Below are positions 10,200-21,412 of a stretch of DNA of 64,000 nt, in pieces; position 1 is the stretch's first letter, and every line of letters begins with the position of its first letter. The notes beneath the pieces were generated by a model that saw nothing but the letters and a program-made list of their open reading frames with translations, did no database searches and was not told where the DNA came from. The stretch is from Chrysogorgia sp. JL179-B06 (lineage: Eukaryota > Cnidaria > Anthozoa > Scleralcyonacea > Chrysogorgiidae), in assembly GCA_035772405.1 (NCBI GenBank), contig JAYKKM010000309.1:1315001-1379000 (forward strand), read 5' to 3'. A program made the translations under genes and the position numbers.

Positions 10200-10637
10200 T
10201 TAAATTGTCTTCTACCTATTTTGTAGAATGTAGTAAATACCGTAAAATTCAAAGTTTCTGTTAAATTATATTTCATTGTTTGATGTGACACACACGATTC
10301 TCATAAACCATCACTATCAACAATATGATAGACTGAAAAATGTGACAACGTTATGAACATTCTCTTATGAAAATTACACATATCTGTCACATGTGAATCA
10401 CATGTGCTCGTGATCGCGATACGTGATCCACATGTGACCCCATTTTTGCACATGTGAAACATACTTTCTCACATATTTCACGCATGTGAAAATTTTAAGA
10501 TGTTCTGAAAATCTACATTGTTAAAAAGCACTAATTCAAAATCAATTTGAAAACTTGATGATCAAGTTCAAACATTTTCCTTTTGGTTATCGATTGTTCT
10601 GCTGTATTAATTACCTGTTTCACATTACAACAATTAC
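10200..10637. other. Intron-like stretch with a CACATGTG cluster
   Basis: No coding signal. Contains the E-box-like palindrome cluster described separately at 10384-10492. Confidence 0.4.
10384..10492. repeat. Cluster of CACATGTG / CATGTG palindromes
   Basis: At least five CATGTG cores in about 110 bp, including GTCACATGTG near 10387 and its mirror CACATGTGAC near 10428, which form a larger imperfect palindrome around GTGATCGCGATACGTGAT. CACATGTG is an E-box sequence bound by bHLH factors. Whether this is regulatory or a decayed inverted repeat cannot be told from sequence. Confidence 0.5.
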
Positions 10638-10682
10638 TTTGCATGTTGATTTCAGATTCACCCAATTTGTCAAGAGAAAGAG
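10638..10682 (-). CDS. Candidate 45-nt mini-exon (weak)
   Basis: On the minus strand AACTGTTTTTAG precedes and GTAATTG follows a 45-nt stretch that is open in phase 1 (LSLDKLGESEINMQ). Length is a multiple of three and phases match the other mini-exons, but the peptide resembles none of them and short matches of this kind arise by chance. Confidence 0.25.
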
Positions 10683-11421
10683 CTAAAAACTGTCGATATA
10701 ATTGAATATTTTATAAATTTTATAAATTGAAGTACAAAATAGCTGTCTTGCTTTCCAATTTGCATTGAATTATAAAAATGTTCTATCCTTTACAACTTGA
10801 ATTCGTATTAAAATCTGCTAATTAAATTTTTATAATTCGAATTCAAATTATTTCAAAGTTGCTGTCTGTATACTCTACAACATGTTATAGTAGAATAAAT
10901 TTGGAAATTGAGCAAAAATGTTTAATAGTTGCAAATTATTTTATTGCAATATCATTACGTAAGATAATGAGATTCAATGTACGTTAATTTATTGAAGGGA
11001 AATTGAAGTAAAAGTAGGATAATTTTATGTGGAAATTCAAACGGAAATCCGGCTGTACATCAATTAACTTCAAAATGCATCGTAAAATACTATTGTAAAG
11101 TCATAAAATGTCTTCCTTTGGACGAGTAAAAAGTTTTGGTTTGGAGAAAATAACAAGAGACAGCTTGGGAATAACAAGAGACAGCATCCTCCTGTATGCT
11201 ACTGGCATGTGTAATTGAGATAAAAAATAAGTGTATAAAATATCGCCATTATGGTTCCTGTACGAGTAACCAGGAACACAATCCCTGCAAATGGCCTGCA
11301 TGCAACTGGACGTAATTAAAGGTAGGACAGTAACATTTCAAAACAGTCATTACACAAGATGACCAAAAGTTTGGAAATTCTCCCGTGCACTATCAGAGAC
11401 ACTGCAAGACCTCTAGCATAA
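10683..11421. other. Non-coding AT-rich stretch
   Basis: Nothing recognised; probably intron. Confidence 0.35.
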
Positions 11422-11425
11422 TTAA

Positions 11426-11910
11426 AAGGGGTAGTAACACCGAAAATCGTCTGTCCAATTTTTATTTTATCTATTAGTACTAAAAAAATGAGGAAGAATA
11501 GCGTTCTTACTTAGTCAATATCTTATGTTGTCCCAGAGATATTGACGTTTTTGAAAGATGCAAATGAACATATGACGTCATCTACTCCGAAAATTAAATA
11601 AAGGAAATCTCTAAAATGAAAAATGTATAAAGCATTAACTATACACAGTGTAGTGTACCATTCTTAGTAGCATACATCTGGAACGTTTCAGCACAATCTA
11701 GCCGCTATCTCCAAAGATATTCCTCATTTTTATAATTTGAGTGGAGTAGATGACGTCATCAGGTATCTCATTTACAGGTTTTAAAAACTGAAATATCTCT
11801 GGAACAAGATAAGACATTGACAAAGTAAGAGCGTTATTCTTGCTTATTTGGAATGCACTTCTAGATAAAGCCCAAATTGGGATAAATGATTTTTGCGTCT
11901 TACTGCCCCT
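11426..11910. mobile_element. Foldback MITE with TTAA target-site duplication
   Basis: The termini are inverted repeats: AAGGGGTAGTAACACCGAAAAT on the left and, as reverse complement on the right, AGGGGCAGTAAGACGCAAAAAT. The complementarity continues for about 190 bp per arm (for example 'cagagatattgac' against the reverse complement of the right arm, and GACGTCATCTACTCC in both), leaving a central spacer of roughly 100-150 bp. TTAA flanks both ends (11422-11425 and 11911-11914), as for piggyBac or Kolobok-type transposition. No coding capacity. Confidence 0.75.
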
Positions 11911-11914
11911 TTAA

Positions 11915-12784
11915 AAAAGTTCTGTACAATTAATACTTCACTCTAATTGAACATATTTACTGTACGATCCCGACTCAGAGAACATTCAAATCTGTATAAG
12001 TGTCAATTTCCTTACACCCCGATCGCTTTACAGCTTATAGAAGAGATTGTGTTGTTAGAATTCCTGTAATTCCCGTATAATTTTGTCGGGACCCCTTTAT
12101 TATAGAATCTATCTCTTTGGTCAGTGCATGCCTGTATATTTGTTTGTCATCTTTGTAGCGTTTTTGTATGTTTTTATTTTCTGGCGATTCTTGTAAACAA
12201 ACAAATAAATAAATAAATAACTGGTATATTAGATATCTCAATCGGATATCTGCTTATATCGTCCACCTTTTTTTTGCAACACTATCATAGGAATCCAACA
12301 TATTGGATATATGTGACCGTTAATTAAGGGATATGCGACCAAATATGCAGAATGGACCGGAATGGACCAGAATGGACCGTAAAAATCATAAGGCTTATCT
12401 ACTTTCATCTTGGTGTATCTGATACGCCATGAGTGCGACAATAGTGTACAAAAATATACGCCAGAATGACAATCGTATACGATGAATCGTATCATGATAT
12501 GTACATGTAGTTGGAACTTTAAAGACATTTGTAGTGCAAGGAAACGTCGATACGAGCGTTATGGGATTGGTTCACTTTCTGGTGTACGTCTTCTCGCTAC
12601 CAAAATGTCGACCTCCCAAGGCTCGTGATTCGATCCTTGCTGGTACCAACTCCTTCGTGGCAAGCCCTCATAACGGACGTTCTTCTATCCTTCGCACACA
12701 CCACTCGCTTCATTTCATTACCATTGGTCACAAACATCATCAGTTTGCTCATTTATAACGTATTTTGTAGCTCGATACACAACT
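11915..12784. other. Non-coding stretch
   Basis: Short open frames only, mutually overlapping on both strands, without motifs. Nothing supported. Confidence 0.35.
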
Positions 12785-13384
12785 TCTGTATCGCTTCGCT
12801 ACTTTGGGAAGTGCGCTCGAGAAGCCTTTCTCCACATTATGGTGAGATGCGATGTCTGCCTGTTGGTGTTAAGTGAAAGCGGCGAATTTATTATGTATAT
12901 GGAAAAATCACTGATTGTTCTGAACGTGTATCATTAGCTCAAAGGTCAGAGCGCCGAAACGTTGATTCGCAGACCAGGGTTCGATTCGCGGTTGGGGCAG
13001 TCACTTTTTCCATATATGTATTTGACAATATTAAATCCTCTCATATATCAATTAATTATTATAAAGCCCTCTGTATACAAGAAGTTGTTTATCGCTTCCC
13101 TACTTTGGGAAGTGCGCTCGAGAGGCCTTTCTCCATATTATGGTTAGATGCGTTGTCTGCCTGTTGGTGTTAAGTGAATGCGGCGAATTTAATATGTATA
13201 TGGCAAAATCACTGACTGTTCTGACCGTGTCTCATTAGCTCAAAGGTCAGAGCGCCGAAACGTTGATTCGCAGACCAGGGTTCGATTCCCGGTTGGGGAA
13301 GTCACTTTTTCCATATATGTATTTGACAATATTAAATCCTCTCATATATCAATTAAATATATAATTATATATATATATATATAT
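12785..13384 (+). repeat. Two tandem 301-bp tRNA-derived SINE-like units ending in (TA)n
   Basis: The block 'cgctt(c/g)c(c/g)tactttgggaag' recurs at 12792 and 13093, and CATTAGCTCAAAGGTCAGAG at 12932 and 13233, a 301-bp period. Each unit contains an A-box TAGCTCAAAGG and a B-box GGTTCGATTCG/C, followed by the shared tail 'gtcactttttccatatatg'. Acceptor pairing is poor, so these are tRNA-derived, not functional tRNAs. The second unit ends at a (TA)n tract at 13366-13384, as the 276-bp array at the window start does. Confidence 0.8.
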
Positions 13385-13429
13385 GGGGTAGTCATGATAT
13401 ATTGAAATGATATGTGACTTTGTATATAC

Positions 13430-13515
13430 TAGATGGAGAGGGAAGGACAGGTTCGATTCCCTTGCTCAGAAACATTTTATGACGATTCGAGCTTGACAAT
13501 TCGCGAGATATCGTC
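13430..13515 (+). repeat. SINE fragment retaining only a B-box
   Basis: GGTTCGATTCCC with downstream TTATGACGATTCGAGCTTGAC. The same tail type (ATGACATGAGCTTGACGAT) follows the tRNA-like element near 21060, so both belong to one SINE family. The A-box half is missing. Confidence 0.5.
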
Positions 13516-14100
13516 TAACTGTGTTATGCTAACTTCAGTCATACAGCGATACGTTCCATAATTTTGTCAAAAAGACTATTATCCAAGCATACGTTGTATT
13601 ACCTAACCTCCACTACTAAATATTCAACTGTGTGGATTTTGTATGTGGCCGTGTATAAAAGAGGTATGGTCGCAATAATAAAGCGGTTTCTGAGAGCCAT
13701 TAGCTTGCTAAGAAGAGATGACCTAAGAAAGATGGGGTTTCCGTTTTCCGTTTTCTATTTAACAATTAGACAACGAGCCCGAGTTTTCTATGAGTTATCT
13801 AATTGTTTTCGTATAAATTTACAAGTTTCTAACACATCCAAAAATTATTCCTATTTTTCATAAAATAAATATGTAAATTACGAAACACGCGTCCGATTGT
13901 TGTCCGACTTTTGTCCGACTGTTGCCGAGTGATAAGAGTGAAAGCATCACGTGTTCGTCAGATCAAATGAACATCAAATGATAAGACAAGAGATCAAGTC
14001 ATCAAGCTGTCAAGTCTCAAGTCTAAAAAAACTTTTCAACACTTGTTAAGAAAACAAAATGTTTCAAAGATTCGAAATAACAGAAATTGCAAGGATAAGT
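13516..14100. other. Non-coding stretch 3' of the Crypton gene
   Basis: The plus-strand frame 13564-13863 has no motif. Nothing supported. Confidence 0.35.
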
Positions 14101-15513
14101 TTACATGGGCGATCCAAAGTAATTGTTGTTGACGATATTCACCGCACAACCTTCAAACTGGAAATTTGGAGCTGACTGAAAGAATGACTCTCGACCTGTC
14201 ATCGGTGATTGATCGATGTGTACATCAACAACTGAGAACGGTCCCTTGGCCAGCTCTTCGGGATTGTTGTCGCCAGAGATTGTAACGACGAATTCGCTTT
14301 GAATCGCCGACATCTTCTCCTTTAGTTGAAAAGACGGCTTGTTGCTGTAAGACTCGATACTCGCATCGAACTTGTGGCCAGTGATAGATTTTATATGGCG
14401 GGTTTCAACATCTGCATTTGACAAAACTGTCACAGACGTTGCTCGTATGCAATGATTGCTCAACGGGGGATTTATATTGGTATTTTTGGACATGGTACGC
14501 ATCATGGAGTTGAGAGAATTCTGACTAAGAGGCGACTTACAAAACAAAACAGATTCCACTTCTGGGTTGAACTTTGAAGAGTTATCTCTTGGCCTCTGCA
14601 ATAGGAAATCTGCAGGTGGATGGAGATTAATGAGGAAATTGTTTACAGCCTCCACAGGGCATTTTGGAGACTAACGGACTTCAAACATTTTGCCATCTGA
14701 CTCATCTTTTTCGTCGACAAGTCCGCCTTGATGATTTTTCGTAGCTAATATAGCACCCGGAAAGTCGCGTTGGAGCTGAAAATAGCGTTTTCCACCAGGG
14801 GTTGCTCTTAATACCAACAACTCTTTTTTCATTTGCCTTTGGTTCTCACGACCTCTATTACCAAAGTAAATAGTGACGTAAAACCAAGTAGTACGCATGA
14901 GTTGTGCGGGACATTTTGAATTCGCCAAACCAAGCTGTTCTTCTTGAAACAACTTTTCAACCTCTTGCTTTATTATGCGATGTTTGTGGACAACACCTGC
15001 AATTTTTCCTTCTCTTCGCAAGGATTTTGCAAATGCGTCAAGACCATCATTGGTTTGTTTGAATCGAGGGTCGTTTATTAACGGCCAAGGTTTGTTGTTT
15101 GTGGCGTCTCTAACAAATCTTTCGACTGCTGCACGGATGGATTTTAGTGACGATAATTTGAAGAAAGAACCGTCTTTCTTGCGAACACAACGCTAAAACT
15201 TTTTTAAGCAATTTGCCAACTCTTTTTTGACATTTCTTGTATTGAAACTGTGTATTTAGGCCGAGTCTCTAGCCACTCTGTTTAAAACAAGGCGAAACTT
15301 CGCATGAAAAATGTTTTAGGAAATATGTTTTTTTGTAGCGAAAAAGTGTTTTCAAAACCTGTTTGTTATGTTTGAAGTTAACAAAGACACTATTATCTTA
15401 CCATTAATAATTTTCATTCCATATTTTGTTGCAGTTTGGGTTCTGTTTGGAACTGCTGCCTCGATTAAATTTTCAATTTCTTCATTTGAAATGTCAGCAA
15501 ATCTCGACGCCAT
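14101..15513 (-). pseudogene. Crypton tyrosine recombinase, two exons, nearly intact
   Basis: Exon 1 (15402-15513) begins ATG, encodes MASRFADISNEEIENL and ends at GTAAGA. A 124-nt intron ends TTTTAAACAG. Exon 2 (14101-15277) encodes VRKKDGSFFKLSSLKSIRAA, the recombinase N-terminal part, then FGNRGREN, where the first catalytic Arg is expected. Next come NHCIRAT (the H-x-x-R motif, near 14450), TGHK (His near 14376) and IESYSNK (nucleophilic Tyr near 14349). This order matches the DUF3504/Crypton family also seen in domesticated KCTD1- or ZMYM-type proteins. These enzymes integrate circular DNA by a tyrosine-recombinase mechanism. Defects are one frameshift near 15220 and two in-frame TAG codons, near 15195 and 14672. 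All catalytic residues are present, so decay looks recent. Confidence 0.75.
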
Positions 15514-15519
15514 TGTTGC

Positions 15520-16649
15520 GAACAACATTAAAGAGCTTTGTTAAAAGTATATTATAAGAGGCTAAGTGATTGGTGAATTTCTTTAAAAGCATAGTTTTCA
15601 TTGACTTATCCCAGAGGTTTATATCAGCGGATAGTAGCTCCTTAGCCAATGAAAATTGAGGATTTTTTATAGAAACTTGTAAATTTATACTAATTATTTA
15701 TACAAATCTGAATCGCAATTTCTTCTAACTATAGTTAGCTTCATCCGACCATGTTTTCCAGCTATTTTACCCTTGCTATTTATCGCCATTTTCTGTTGTC
15801 ATGAAGCATTTGAGCACGAGTGATTAGTTTTGGTCCGTGTGTGGTATCAGGATTGACGATACTTCCTCTCGAGATTTTTTTGGCCCTTCAAAATATTACG
15901 GCCCCACCCCGATGTCATTAGCGTTTATACGAGAAATATTATGCCATAAATATTAGCCCGCAGCCCAAAATGTAAGAGCACATTAAATGCAATGTCCCTG
16001 TTACTCTAATGCCGCTAGCCTTGTCGGATGTCGAAATATCAGATTCTTTCTGATTTGGATCTAAGGAAAGATTCATGGCATATTCTATTGTACATGTACT
16101 GTAAATTACCATATTTTATTCTCGCCCAAACAAACGCTTTGCATACAGTGCCGCAGCCCCTCATGGTCTTTCCGTGGCGAGACTACATATAACATCTGAT
16201 CCAGCCGATTATAAATTAATGTCTGGAATATCATGACTGAATAATTTATCAACAATTTTATATTTCTCGACGTGGTCATAGTTATATATGAACGATTAAT
16301 TGTTTCATAATCTCCAGCTATATATGATCACAACATAAGCATAATCAAACAAACATAACTTGCAATTATAGGACGAAATTGCCGTGGGAATGGTAGTCGA
16401 GTTTGGAATATTATTGCGCAGCAAATCTGCTTCACCGCCATTCACCAACATTTCCCCGTAGATATATGGTCATGCATACAAGAATTGAACAATGCATAAT
16501 TTCCAATAGTGGTTTAACAAAATGTTTGACCCCATTCTGCAATATCTTGTGACAACTTAGCGCAAAGCTATATCTTCCAGTTCAGCACCCGTTCTTATAG
16601 CCTGGACGTACTCGCAAAGAATAGACATAATGACACAGATATGACTGTT
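15520..16649. other. Non-coding stretch upstream of the Crypton gene
   Basis: AT-rich, no open frames with motifs. It may contain the Crypton promoter, but I recognise no specific element. Confidence 0.35.
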
Positions 16650-17376
16650 TTGAAAATCAGTTAATTTTTGGCCAATTGATTAATATTTTATTATTTTTAA
16701 TTATTTACAAATTGAAAGGTTTTTTCTTTCAACGACAGAACTAAGGACTGTAACTAACTGACCAATTGAAGCTGTAAGTGTTTCTTCAATAACAACAAAT
16801 AGTTAAATATACGACATAATCGTGTTACCAAAACCAGAATTCCACATTTTCCCTTCAATAGTTTGTCCCTTCAATGACAGAACTAATGACTGACGTAGCT
16901 AACCAACCATGTCAGCAGACACATGTACGCGTTGCGTACCTATTTTATCTTATTGATGGACAAATTCATGACAACCTCAATCTGTATAAAACACATCAAT
17001 GCATTTTCAGAAAATGAGGGACACAGAGACACTGTAAATGGACAAGGACAATGTAAATCAGAAATAATTTATGTCACAGATTGGAAACAAACCAATAACG
17101 CTCTCGTCAGAAAGACTCTTTCACAATTGAGCTGCTTGGATTCACAAACAGATCGAAGGCGATAAGATGAAGTGATTCGATGGGCAACATAATTTTGAAC
17201 TCTTATCAACTATATTTTTAAGAGCAGCATGTGTTCCCAGTTTTTCTACATGATCAGTAATCCGATTCAAAGATATAGTTCAATATCCACCGTTACGTTT
17301 AAGTTATGTTGAAGCCTGAAGGAGCCGTGATTTTCTTGTCCTTCAAAATATTAGAAGTAATACCATTATCGCCTCG
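16650..17376 (+). repeat. Duplicated segment A (paralogue of 53990-54204 + 55934-56372)
   Basis: Shared blocks include 'ggccaattgattaa', 'catgtcagcagacacatg', 'agacactgt', 'gctctcgt', 'aagagcagcatgtgttccc' and 'cttcaaa(a)tattagaagtaa', collinear over about 700 bp. At 16979-17008 this copy holds the uninterrupted sequence into which a LINE is inserted in the other copy, so it serves as an empty site. The nature of the duplicated sequence is unknown. Confidence 0.75.
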
Positions 17377-17664
17377 CATTCTTTTGTTCTCCGAGGGAAT
17401 GTAAACCTCATATTTCCCTCATTGCTCATGCAAGAGGGAAATTTTCCCGCTGTCTTTTAAATTTCCCTCATTCCGATCAACTGGGCTCCACCTTTGGAAT
17501 CCTGGCTATAATTGTAGTGTCAATAACAATTATACTGTATTATAACTACTGTACAGTTCTATTTGGAAGCCATTACTCGTATATTTCACGTAAAACAAAA
17601 TTGGGAAGGGGACCCATACACACGTCAGTCCTACGGCCCGGCGTATGCTCTTGCCGGCCTTGAT
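17377..17664. other. Spacer
   Basis: Nothing recognised apart from 'ttccctc' repeats near 17390-17470. Confidence 0.3.
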
Positions 17665-18815
17665 TAATAGACTATACAAACTAATAATTAACAATTATTC
17701 ACCGAAGTGGAAGTGAATAGTGGTGGATATTTACCGAGACGCGAAGCGTCGAGGTAAATATCCAACCACTATTCACTGACACTGAGGTGAATAATTGTTT
17801 TAGCATATACCAAAACAAATTGAAAAAAAATAAGTAAATTTCGGTTAGTTTCATTATAATTTATCCAGGAATTGGTGCGAAACGCAAGGCAAAAAATGCC
17901 CTTTCCATATGGCTTTCCTTGGAGTTTGCCTTTCCATATTTGGAGTTGTTTATCAGTTTTGACAAGCTGACAGCAGCAGCCGGTTGTTTTGAAAACCTTT
18001 CGAAGTTGGATCAAAGTAAGGCAAAAGACCACATGATTTTAACTCAAAGGAAATATTTTAATACTGTACCTGGGAAAACCTGAGGACAAACGATAACTAA
18101 TGAATTCTGGGTGAGTAAACGACAGTAATTGTTCTTTTCAAAGCGTTTTTATTACGGTCAGTGCAATGACAATGTTTCATGTGTTTAGTCGTGTAATTTC
18201 CTTCAATTTATAAAGATTTCTGTGGGTGTTTAGTGTTATAAAATCTATTGTTTAGTATTCAGTTCATTACTCGCCAGTTTCTTGGGCAGTGTATCGCGGT
18301 AATCTTTATGGCCGAAAGGCGAAACCGTACTAATTCTTTACGTTTTGCTTGGTTTTGTTGTAACCGAAATGATTTTTAATGTTTGTAAATGTTGTTAAAT
18401 TCTATATGAAAGGCAACTCAAATTATCTCAAACTATATAAAGGCGAATATCGATATATGAACTACGGAGAACACTTTTCTTTCAAAATATTTGAACGAAA
18501 ACTGACATGCAACAGTCAGTTCGTTCAATCAAGTTTGTTTTCGGAGCATATCAGTCGTTGTTCTGTGGATTTCTATTCTCTCTTTGAAACTTGTTTTTCA
18601 TAAATATTACCTAAAATAATTTTCCTACATACAGTAATTGTTTTCTACTTTCCTGCTTTTACCAATTTATTGCATTATGTAAGAGGAAAATCGTTCAAGA
18701 GAATGACACCATGTTGTTTTGCGAAACATTGAATAGTGCAGGATATCCCGAGCTAGAGGAACCAATCAGATTGCGCGAAAAGCACTATTCACTGTTTTGG
18801 TATATGCTAATAGTC
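17665..18815. mobile_element. Foldback-bearing non-autonomous element
   Basis: Around 17688-17800 lies a near-perfect palindrome: CAATTATTCACC...AGTGAATAGTGGTGGATATTT, a short loop GACGCGAAGCGTC, and the reverse complement ending GGTGAATAATTG. At 18770-18812 the motif 'cactattcactgttttggtatatgctaatagt' echoes 'tagcatataccaaaaca' near 17802 in inverted orientation, which would bound a 1.1-kb element. The interior open frames (17769-18032 minus, 18379-18603 plus) have no motif. Confidence 0.5.
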
Positions 18816-19041
18816 TTTATCGCATAAAAAAAATCAAAGAATACCTGGATATAAGTAAAATCACGTTACTAACACCAATACGTTGACCTGCAATTTAGAG
18901 AGCATTTTCATCGCTGGCAAGCAATCAATTATTCACGAATGTTGCGTGGCCTGGCGCGTTACTATAGTCCAACCAGCACATTCTCATGCAGCTGTGAAGC
19001 TGCCGTTTTCGTAGTCGTATTTGCAAGACATTATTTCATAA
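18816..19041. other. Spacer
   Basis: Nothing recognised. Confidence 0.3.
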
Positions 19042-19945
19042 ACTAGAAATACGAATTCGCAATAATCCCCTCGCCCGCCTTTTCTACCCCCCCCCCCCCC
19101 CCCCCTACGGGAATTTCTCCATCCATGGTGCCCAGACCTCGCACGCCGTGGCCGTGTATTATTTCTGTTTTGCAAAAATTCACAATTTCCAAAAGCCCGT
19201 TTCGTCGAAGAAATGTTTGAACGTTATCTCGGCCAATATTTAACCGATTTAAACTCTGAAAACACATTTGGAATTAGCGAGTCAACATACATAACATACG
19301 CGTTTACTATATTACGAGAACGTGAGTACCCTTCGTAAAAACGGTTTATGTACTTAGAAATTAGTCGATTATAAACTGGTCACTTCATCGTATATTATTT
19401 TGAACGTTATCTCGATCAATATTTAACCGTTTTCAATTCTGAAAACAGATTTGGAATTAGCGAGTCAAAATACATCACATATGTGTCTACTATATTGCGA
19501 GAACGTGAATACCCTTCGTAAAAATGGTTTATGTACTTAGAAAGTTAGTCAGCTAAATAATGATTTATAGCCGGTCACTTCGTCGAATATTATGTTGAAT
19601 ATCTCGATCAATATATAACCGTTTTCAATTCTGAAAACAGATTTGGAATTAGCGAGTCAAAATACATAACATATGTGTCTACTATATTACGAGAACGTGA
19701 ATACCCTTCGTAAAAATGGTTTATGTACTTAGAAATTAGTCCGGGCTTGGTCGGCTATGATAATCTCGATCAATATATAACCGTTTTCAATTCTGAAAAC
19801 AGATTTAGAATTAACGAGTCAAAATACATACTCGGACTCGGATTTCTATTTCCTCAAAAACCTATGTCTCTTATGATGGTTCAATTTAATCTGAGTATCT
19901 AGTTACCAGTGCCACATTTTCCGATGCCGCGCATGAGGACGGTTG

Positions 19946-19984
<39 letters not shown>

Positions 19985-20103
19985 ATAAAGCCGATCCGAG
20001 ATCAGGATCCGCTTGGATATCGCGTGATAAGGGACTAAACGCCGGTCGATATTAGCACCCTCGCCCTCAGGCCTTCGGCCGGTGCTTCGCGCCGGGCGAG
20101 GGG
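19042..20103 (+). mobile_element. Composite hairpin-ended repeat, copy 1
   Basis: Left part: ACTAGAAATACGAATTCGC, CCCCTCGCCCGCC at 19067, a C-run, then 'ccatggtgcccagacctcgcacgc'. Middle: four related monomers marked by ACAGATTTGGAATTAGCGAG-type motifs at 19263, 19446, 19638 and 19800 (spacings 183, 192, 162). Right part: 'cggactcggatttctat', 'gatgccgcgcatgaggacgg', (TA)n at 19950-19982, 'gggactaaacgccggtcgat' and a GC-rich hairpin ending GGGCGAGGGG at 20103. CCCCTCGCCCG and CGGGCGAGGGG form an 11-bp inverted repeat at the ends. No coding capacity. Confidence 0.8.
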
Positions 20104-20834
20104 AAAATATAACAAAGACGCACTTACTCGCAGTGTCATCTTCAAGTTGTAACGACACTCACGAAGTTAGAAAAAAGTGTACAAAACACTCCTGTTTTTT
20201 TATAATCTATAATTGCATGCCGTACGTTTTCTAATTTCTTAAGCCTTAGCTGTGTTTTGTAGATGCGAAATAGCTCTTTGGAAATCCTTTACAAATAACC
20301 GCAGGGCTTATATACAGTAGGTCTCATTAAAAATCAAAGTTAATTGCATTAATTCCAATACATTTATTTATTTATTTTAACTTCACGCACTCATCAATTA
20401 ATTTCGCAACTTTAAATAATTTAATAAAATCTATCGATTTCATTTTTTTCATTTCTCTTCTTGATTTCATTATTTTATCATGTCCATCAAAATTTGTTGG
20501 TTTGCAATATTAGTCATAGCAAATGTAGCGTCAGTGGTAAGTTGAATAAAATATATGTTGAATTACAAGCTACAGTAAATAATGCATTTATTATATAAAA
20601 AACAGTGTTTTATAATAATTTTTATGACTAATAAATTCGATGATCAAACTCATGTGAATTATTCGTGATGCTCGATTATTGTGACTCCGCTAATCAATGT
20701 TTGTTGTTAAATAGGACTATTGCAGTATTTTTTAATATAATAAACATAACGATAATTGGATCATTGCATCAAGCTCGTTTCCATAGAAAAATGAGTGTCT
20801 GTCTACTCCAAGCTCTTCCACATTCACTACATCA

Positions 20835-20835
<1 letters not shown>
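20104..20835. other. Non-coding AT-rich stretch
   Basis: No supported feature. Confidence 0.35.

Positions 20836-20883
<48 letters not shown>
20836..20883. repeat. (TA)n microsatellite
   Basis: About 24 TA units, preceded by 'ctacatcag'. The Ile-Tyr open frame is an artefact. Confidence 0.9.
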
Positions 20884-20884
<1 letters not shown>

Positions 20885-20984
20885 TAACGTATCTGCGTAT
20901 TAACGATATATAGTGACTGCCGCATAGGCAGTACATATACCAATACAACCAGTACATCATTGTTACCTACGTTCTCCATCTGAG

Positions 20985-21090
20985 TTTTGGTTGCTCAATG
21001 GTTAGCGTCTCACCGGCAATCAGAAGGTTACAGGTTCGATTCCTGTCAGGACTTTTTCTGATGACATGAGCTTGACGATCATCCATGTAT
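20985..21090 (+). repeat. tRNA-derived SINE
   Basis: A-box-like TTGCTCAATGG near 20990, B-box AGGTTCGATTCCTGT near 21032 and the tail ATGACATGAGCTTGACGAT. The tail family matches the fragment at 13430-13515. Anticodon-arm pairing is poor, so a functional tRNA is unlikely. Confidence 0.55.
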
Positions 21091-21145
21091 CGTCTGTCTA
21101 CTTCAAGCAGTCTCCCACATTCACTATACAGAAGTGTATATTAAC

Positions 21146-21281
21146 AAATACATGGATGCTTGAAAATATGGAATTAACTTCTCATGTTGAATTGAATATC
21201 TCACTTGTTTGGCTGTAATCACTCGTCAGATATCCAGTTATACACACGAAATATGTACAATACTTTCAAGCATCCATGTAT
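21146..21281. mobile_element. Short foldback element with 20-bp inverted ends
   Basis: AAATACATGGATGCTTGAAA at the left is matched by its reverse complement TTTCAAGCATCCATGTATTT at the right, about 95 bp apart. Size and structure fit a MITE remnant; no target duplication was identified. Confidence 0.5.
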
Positions 21282-21412
21282 TTTTCTCTATATAATATAC
21301 CATTATAACATTCGTCAGCGTTGTCGTAATCCGTAATCCTATTATTTCATAATCAATTTATATTTGTGATATTGTTATAATTTATTGCTACCGCATAGGC
21401 AGCATACTAATC

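Noticed and set aside
9897..10226. Plus-strand ORF of Ile-Tyr repeats followed by a short peptide
   Set aside because: Microsatellite translation running antisense through the mini-exon at 10062-10169; no start context or domain.
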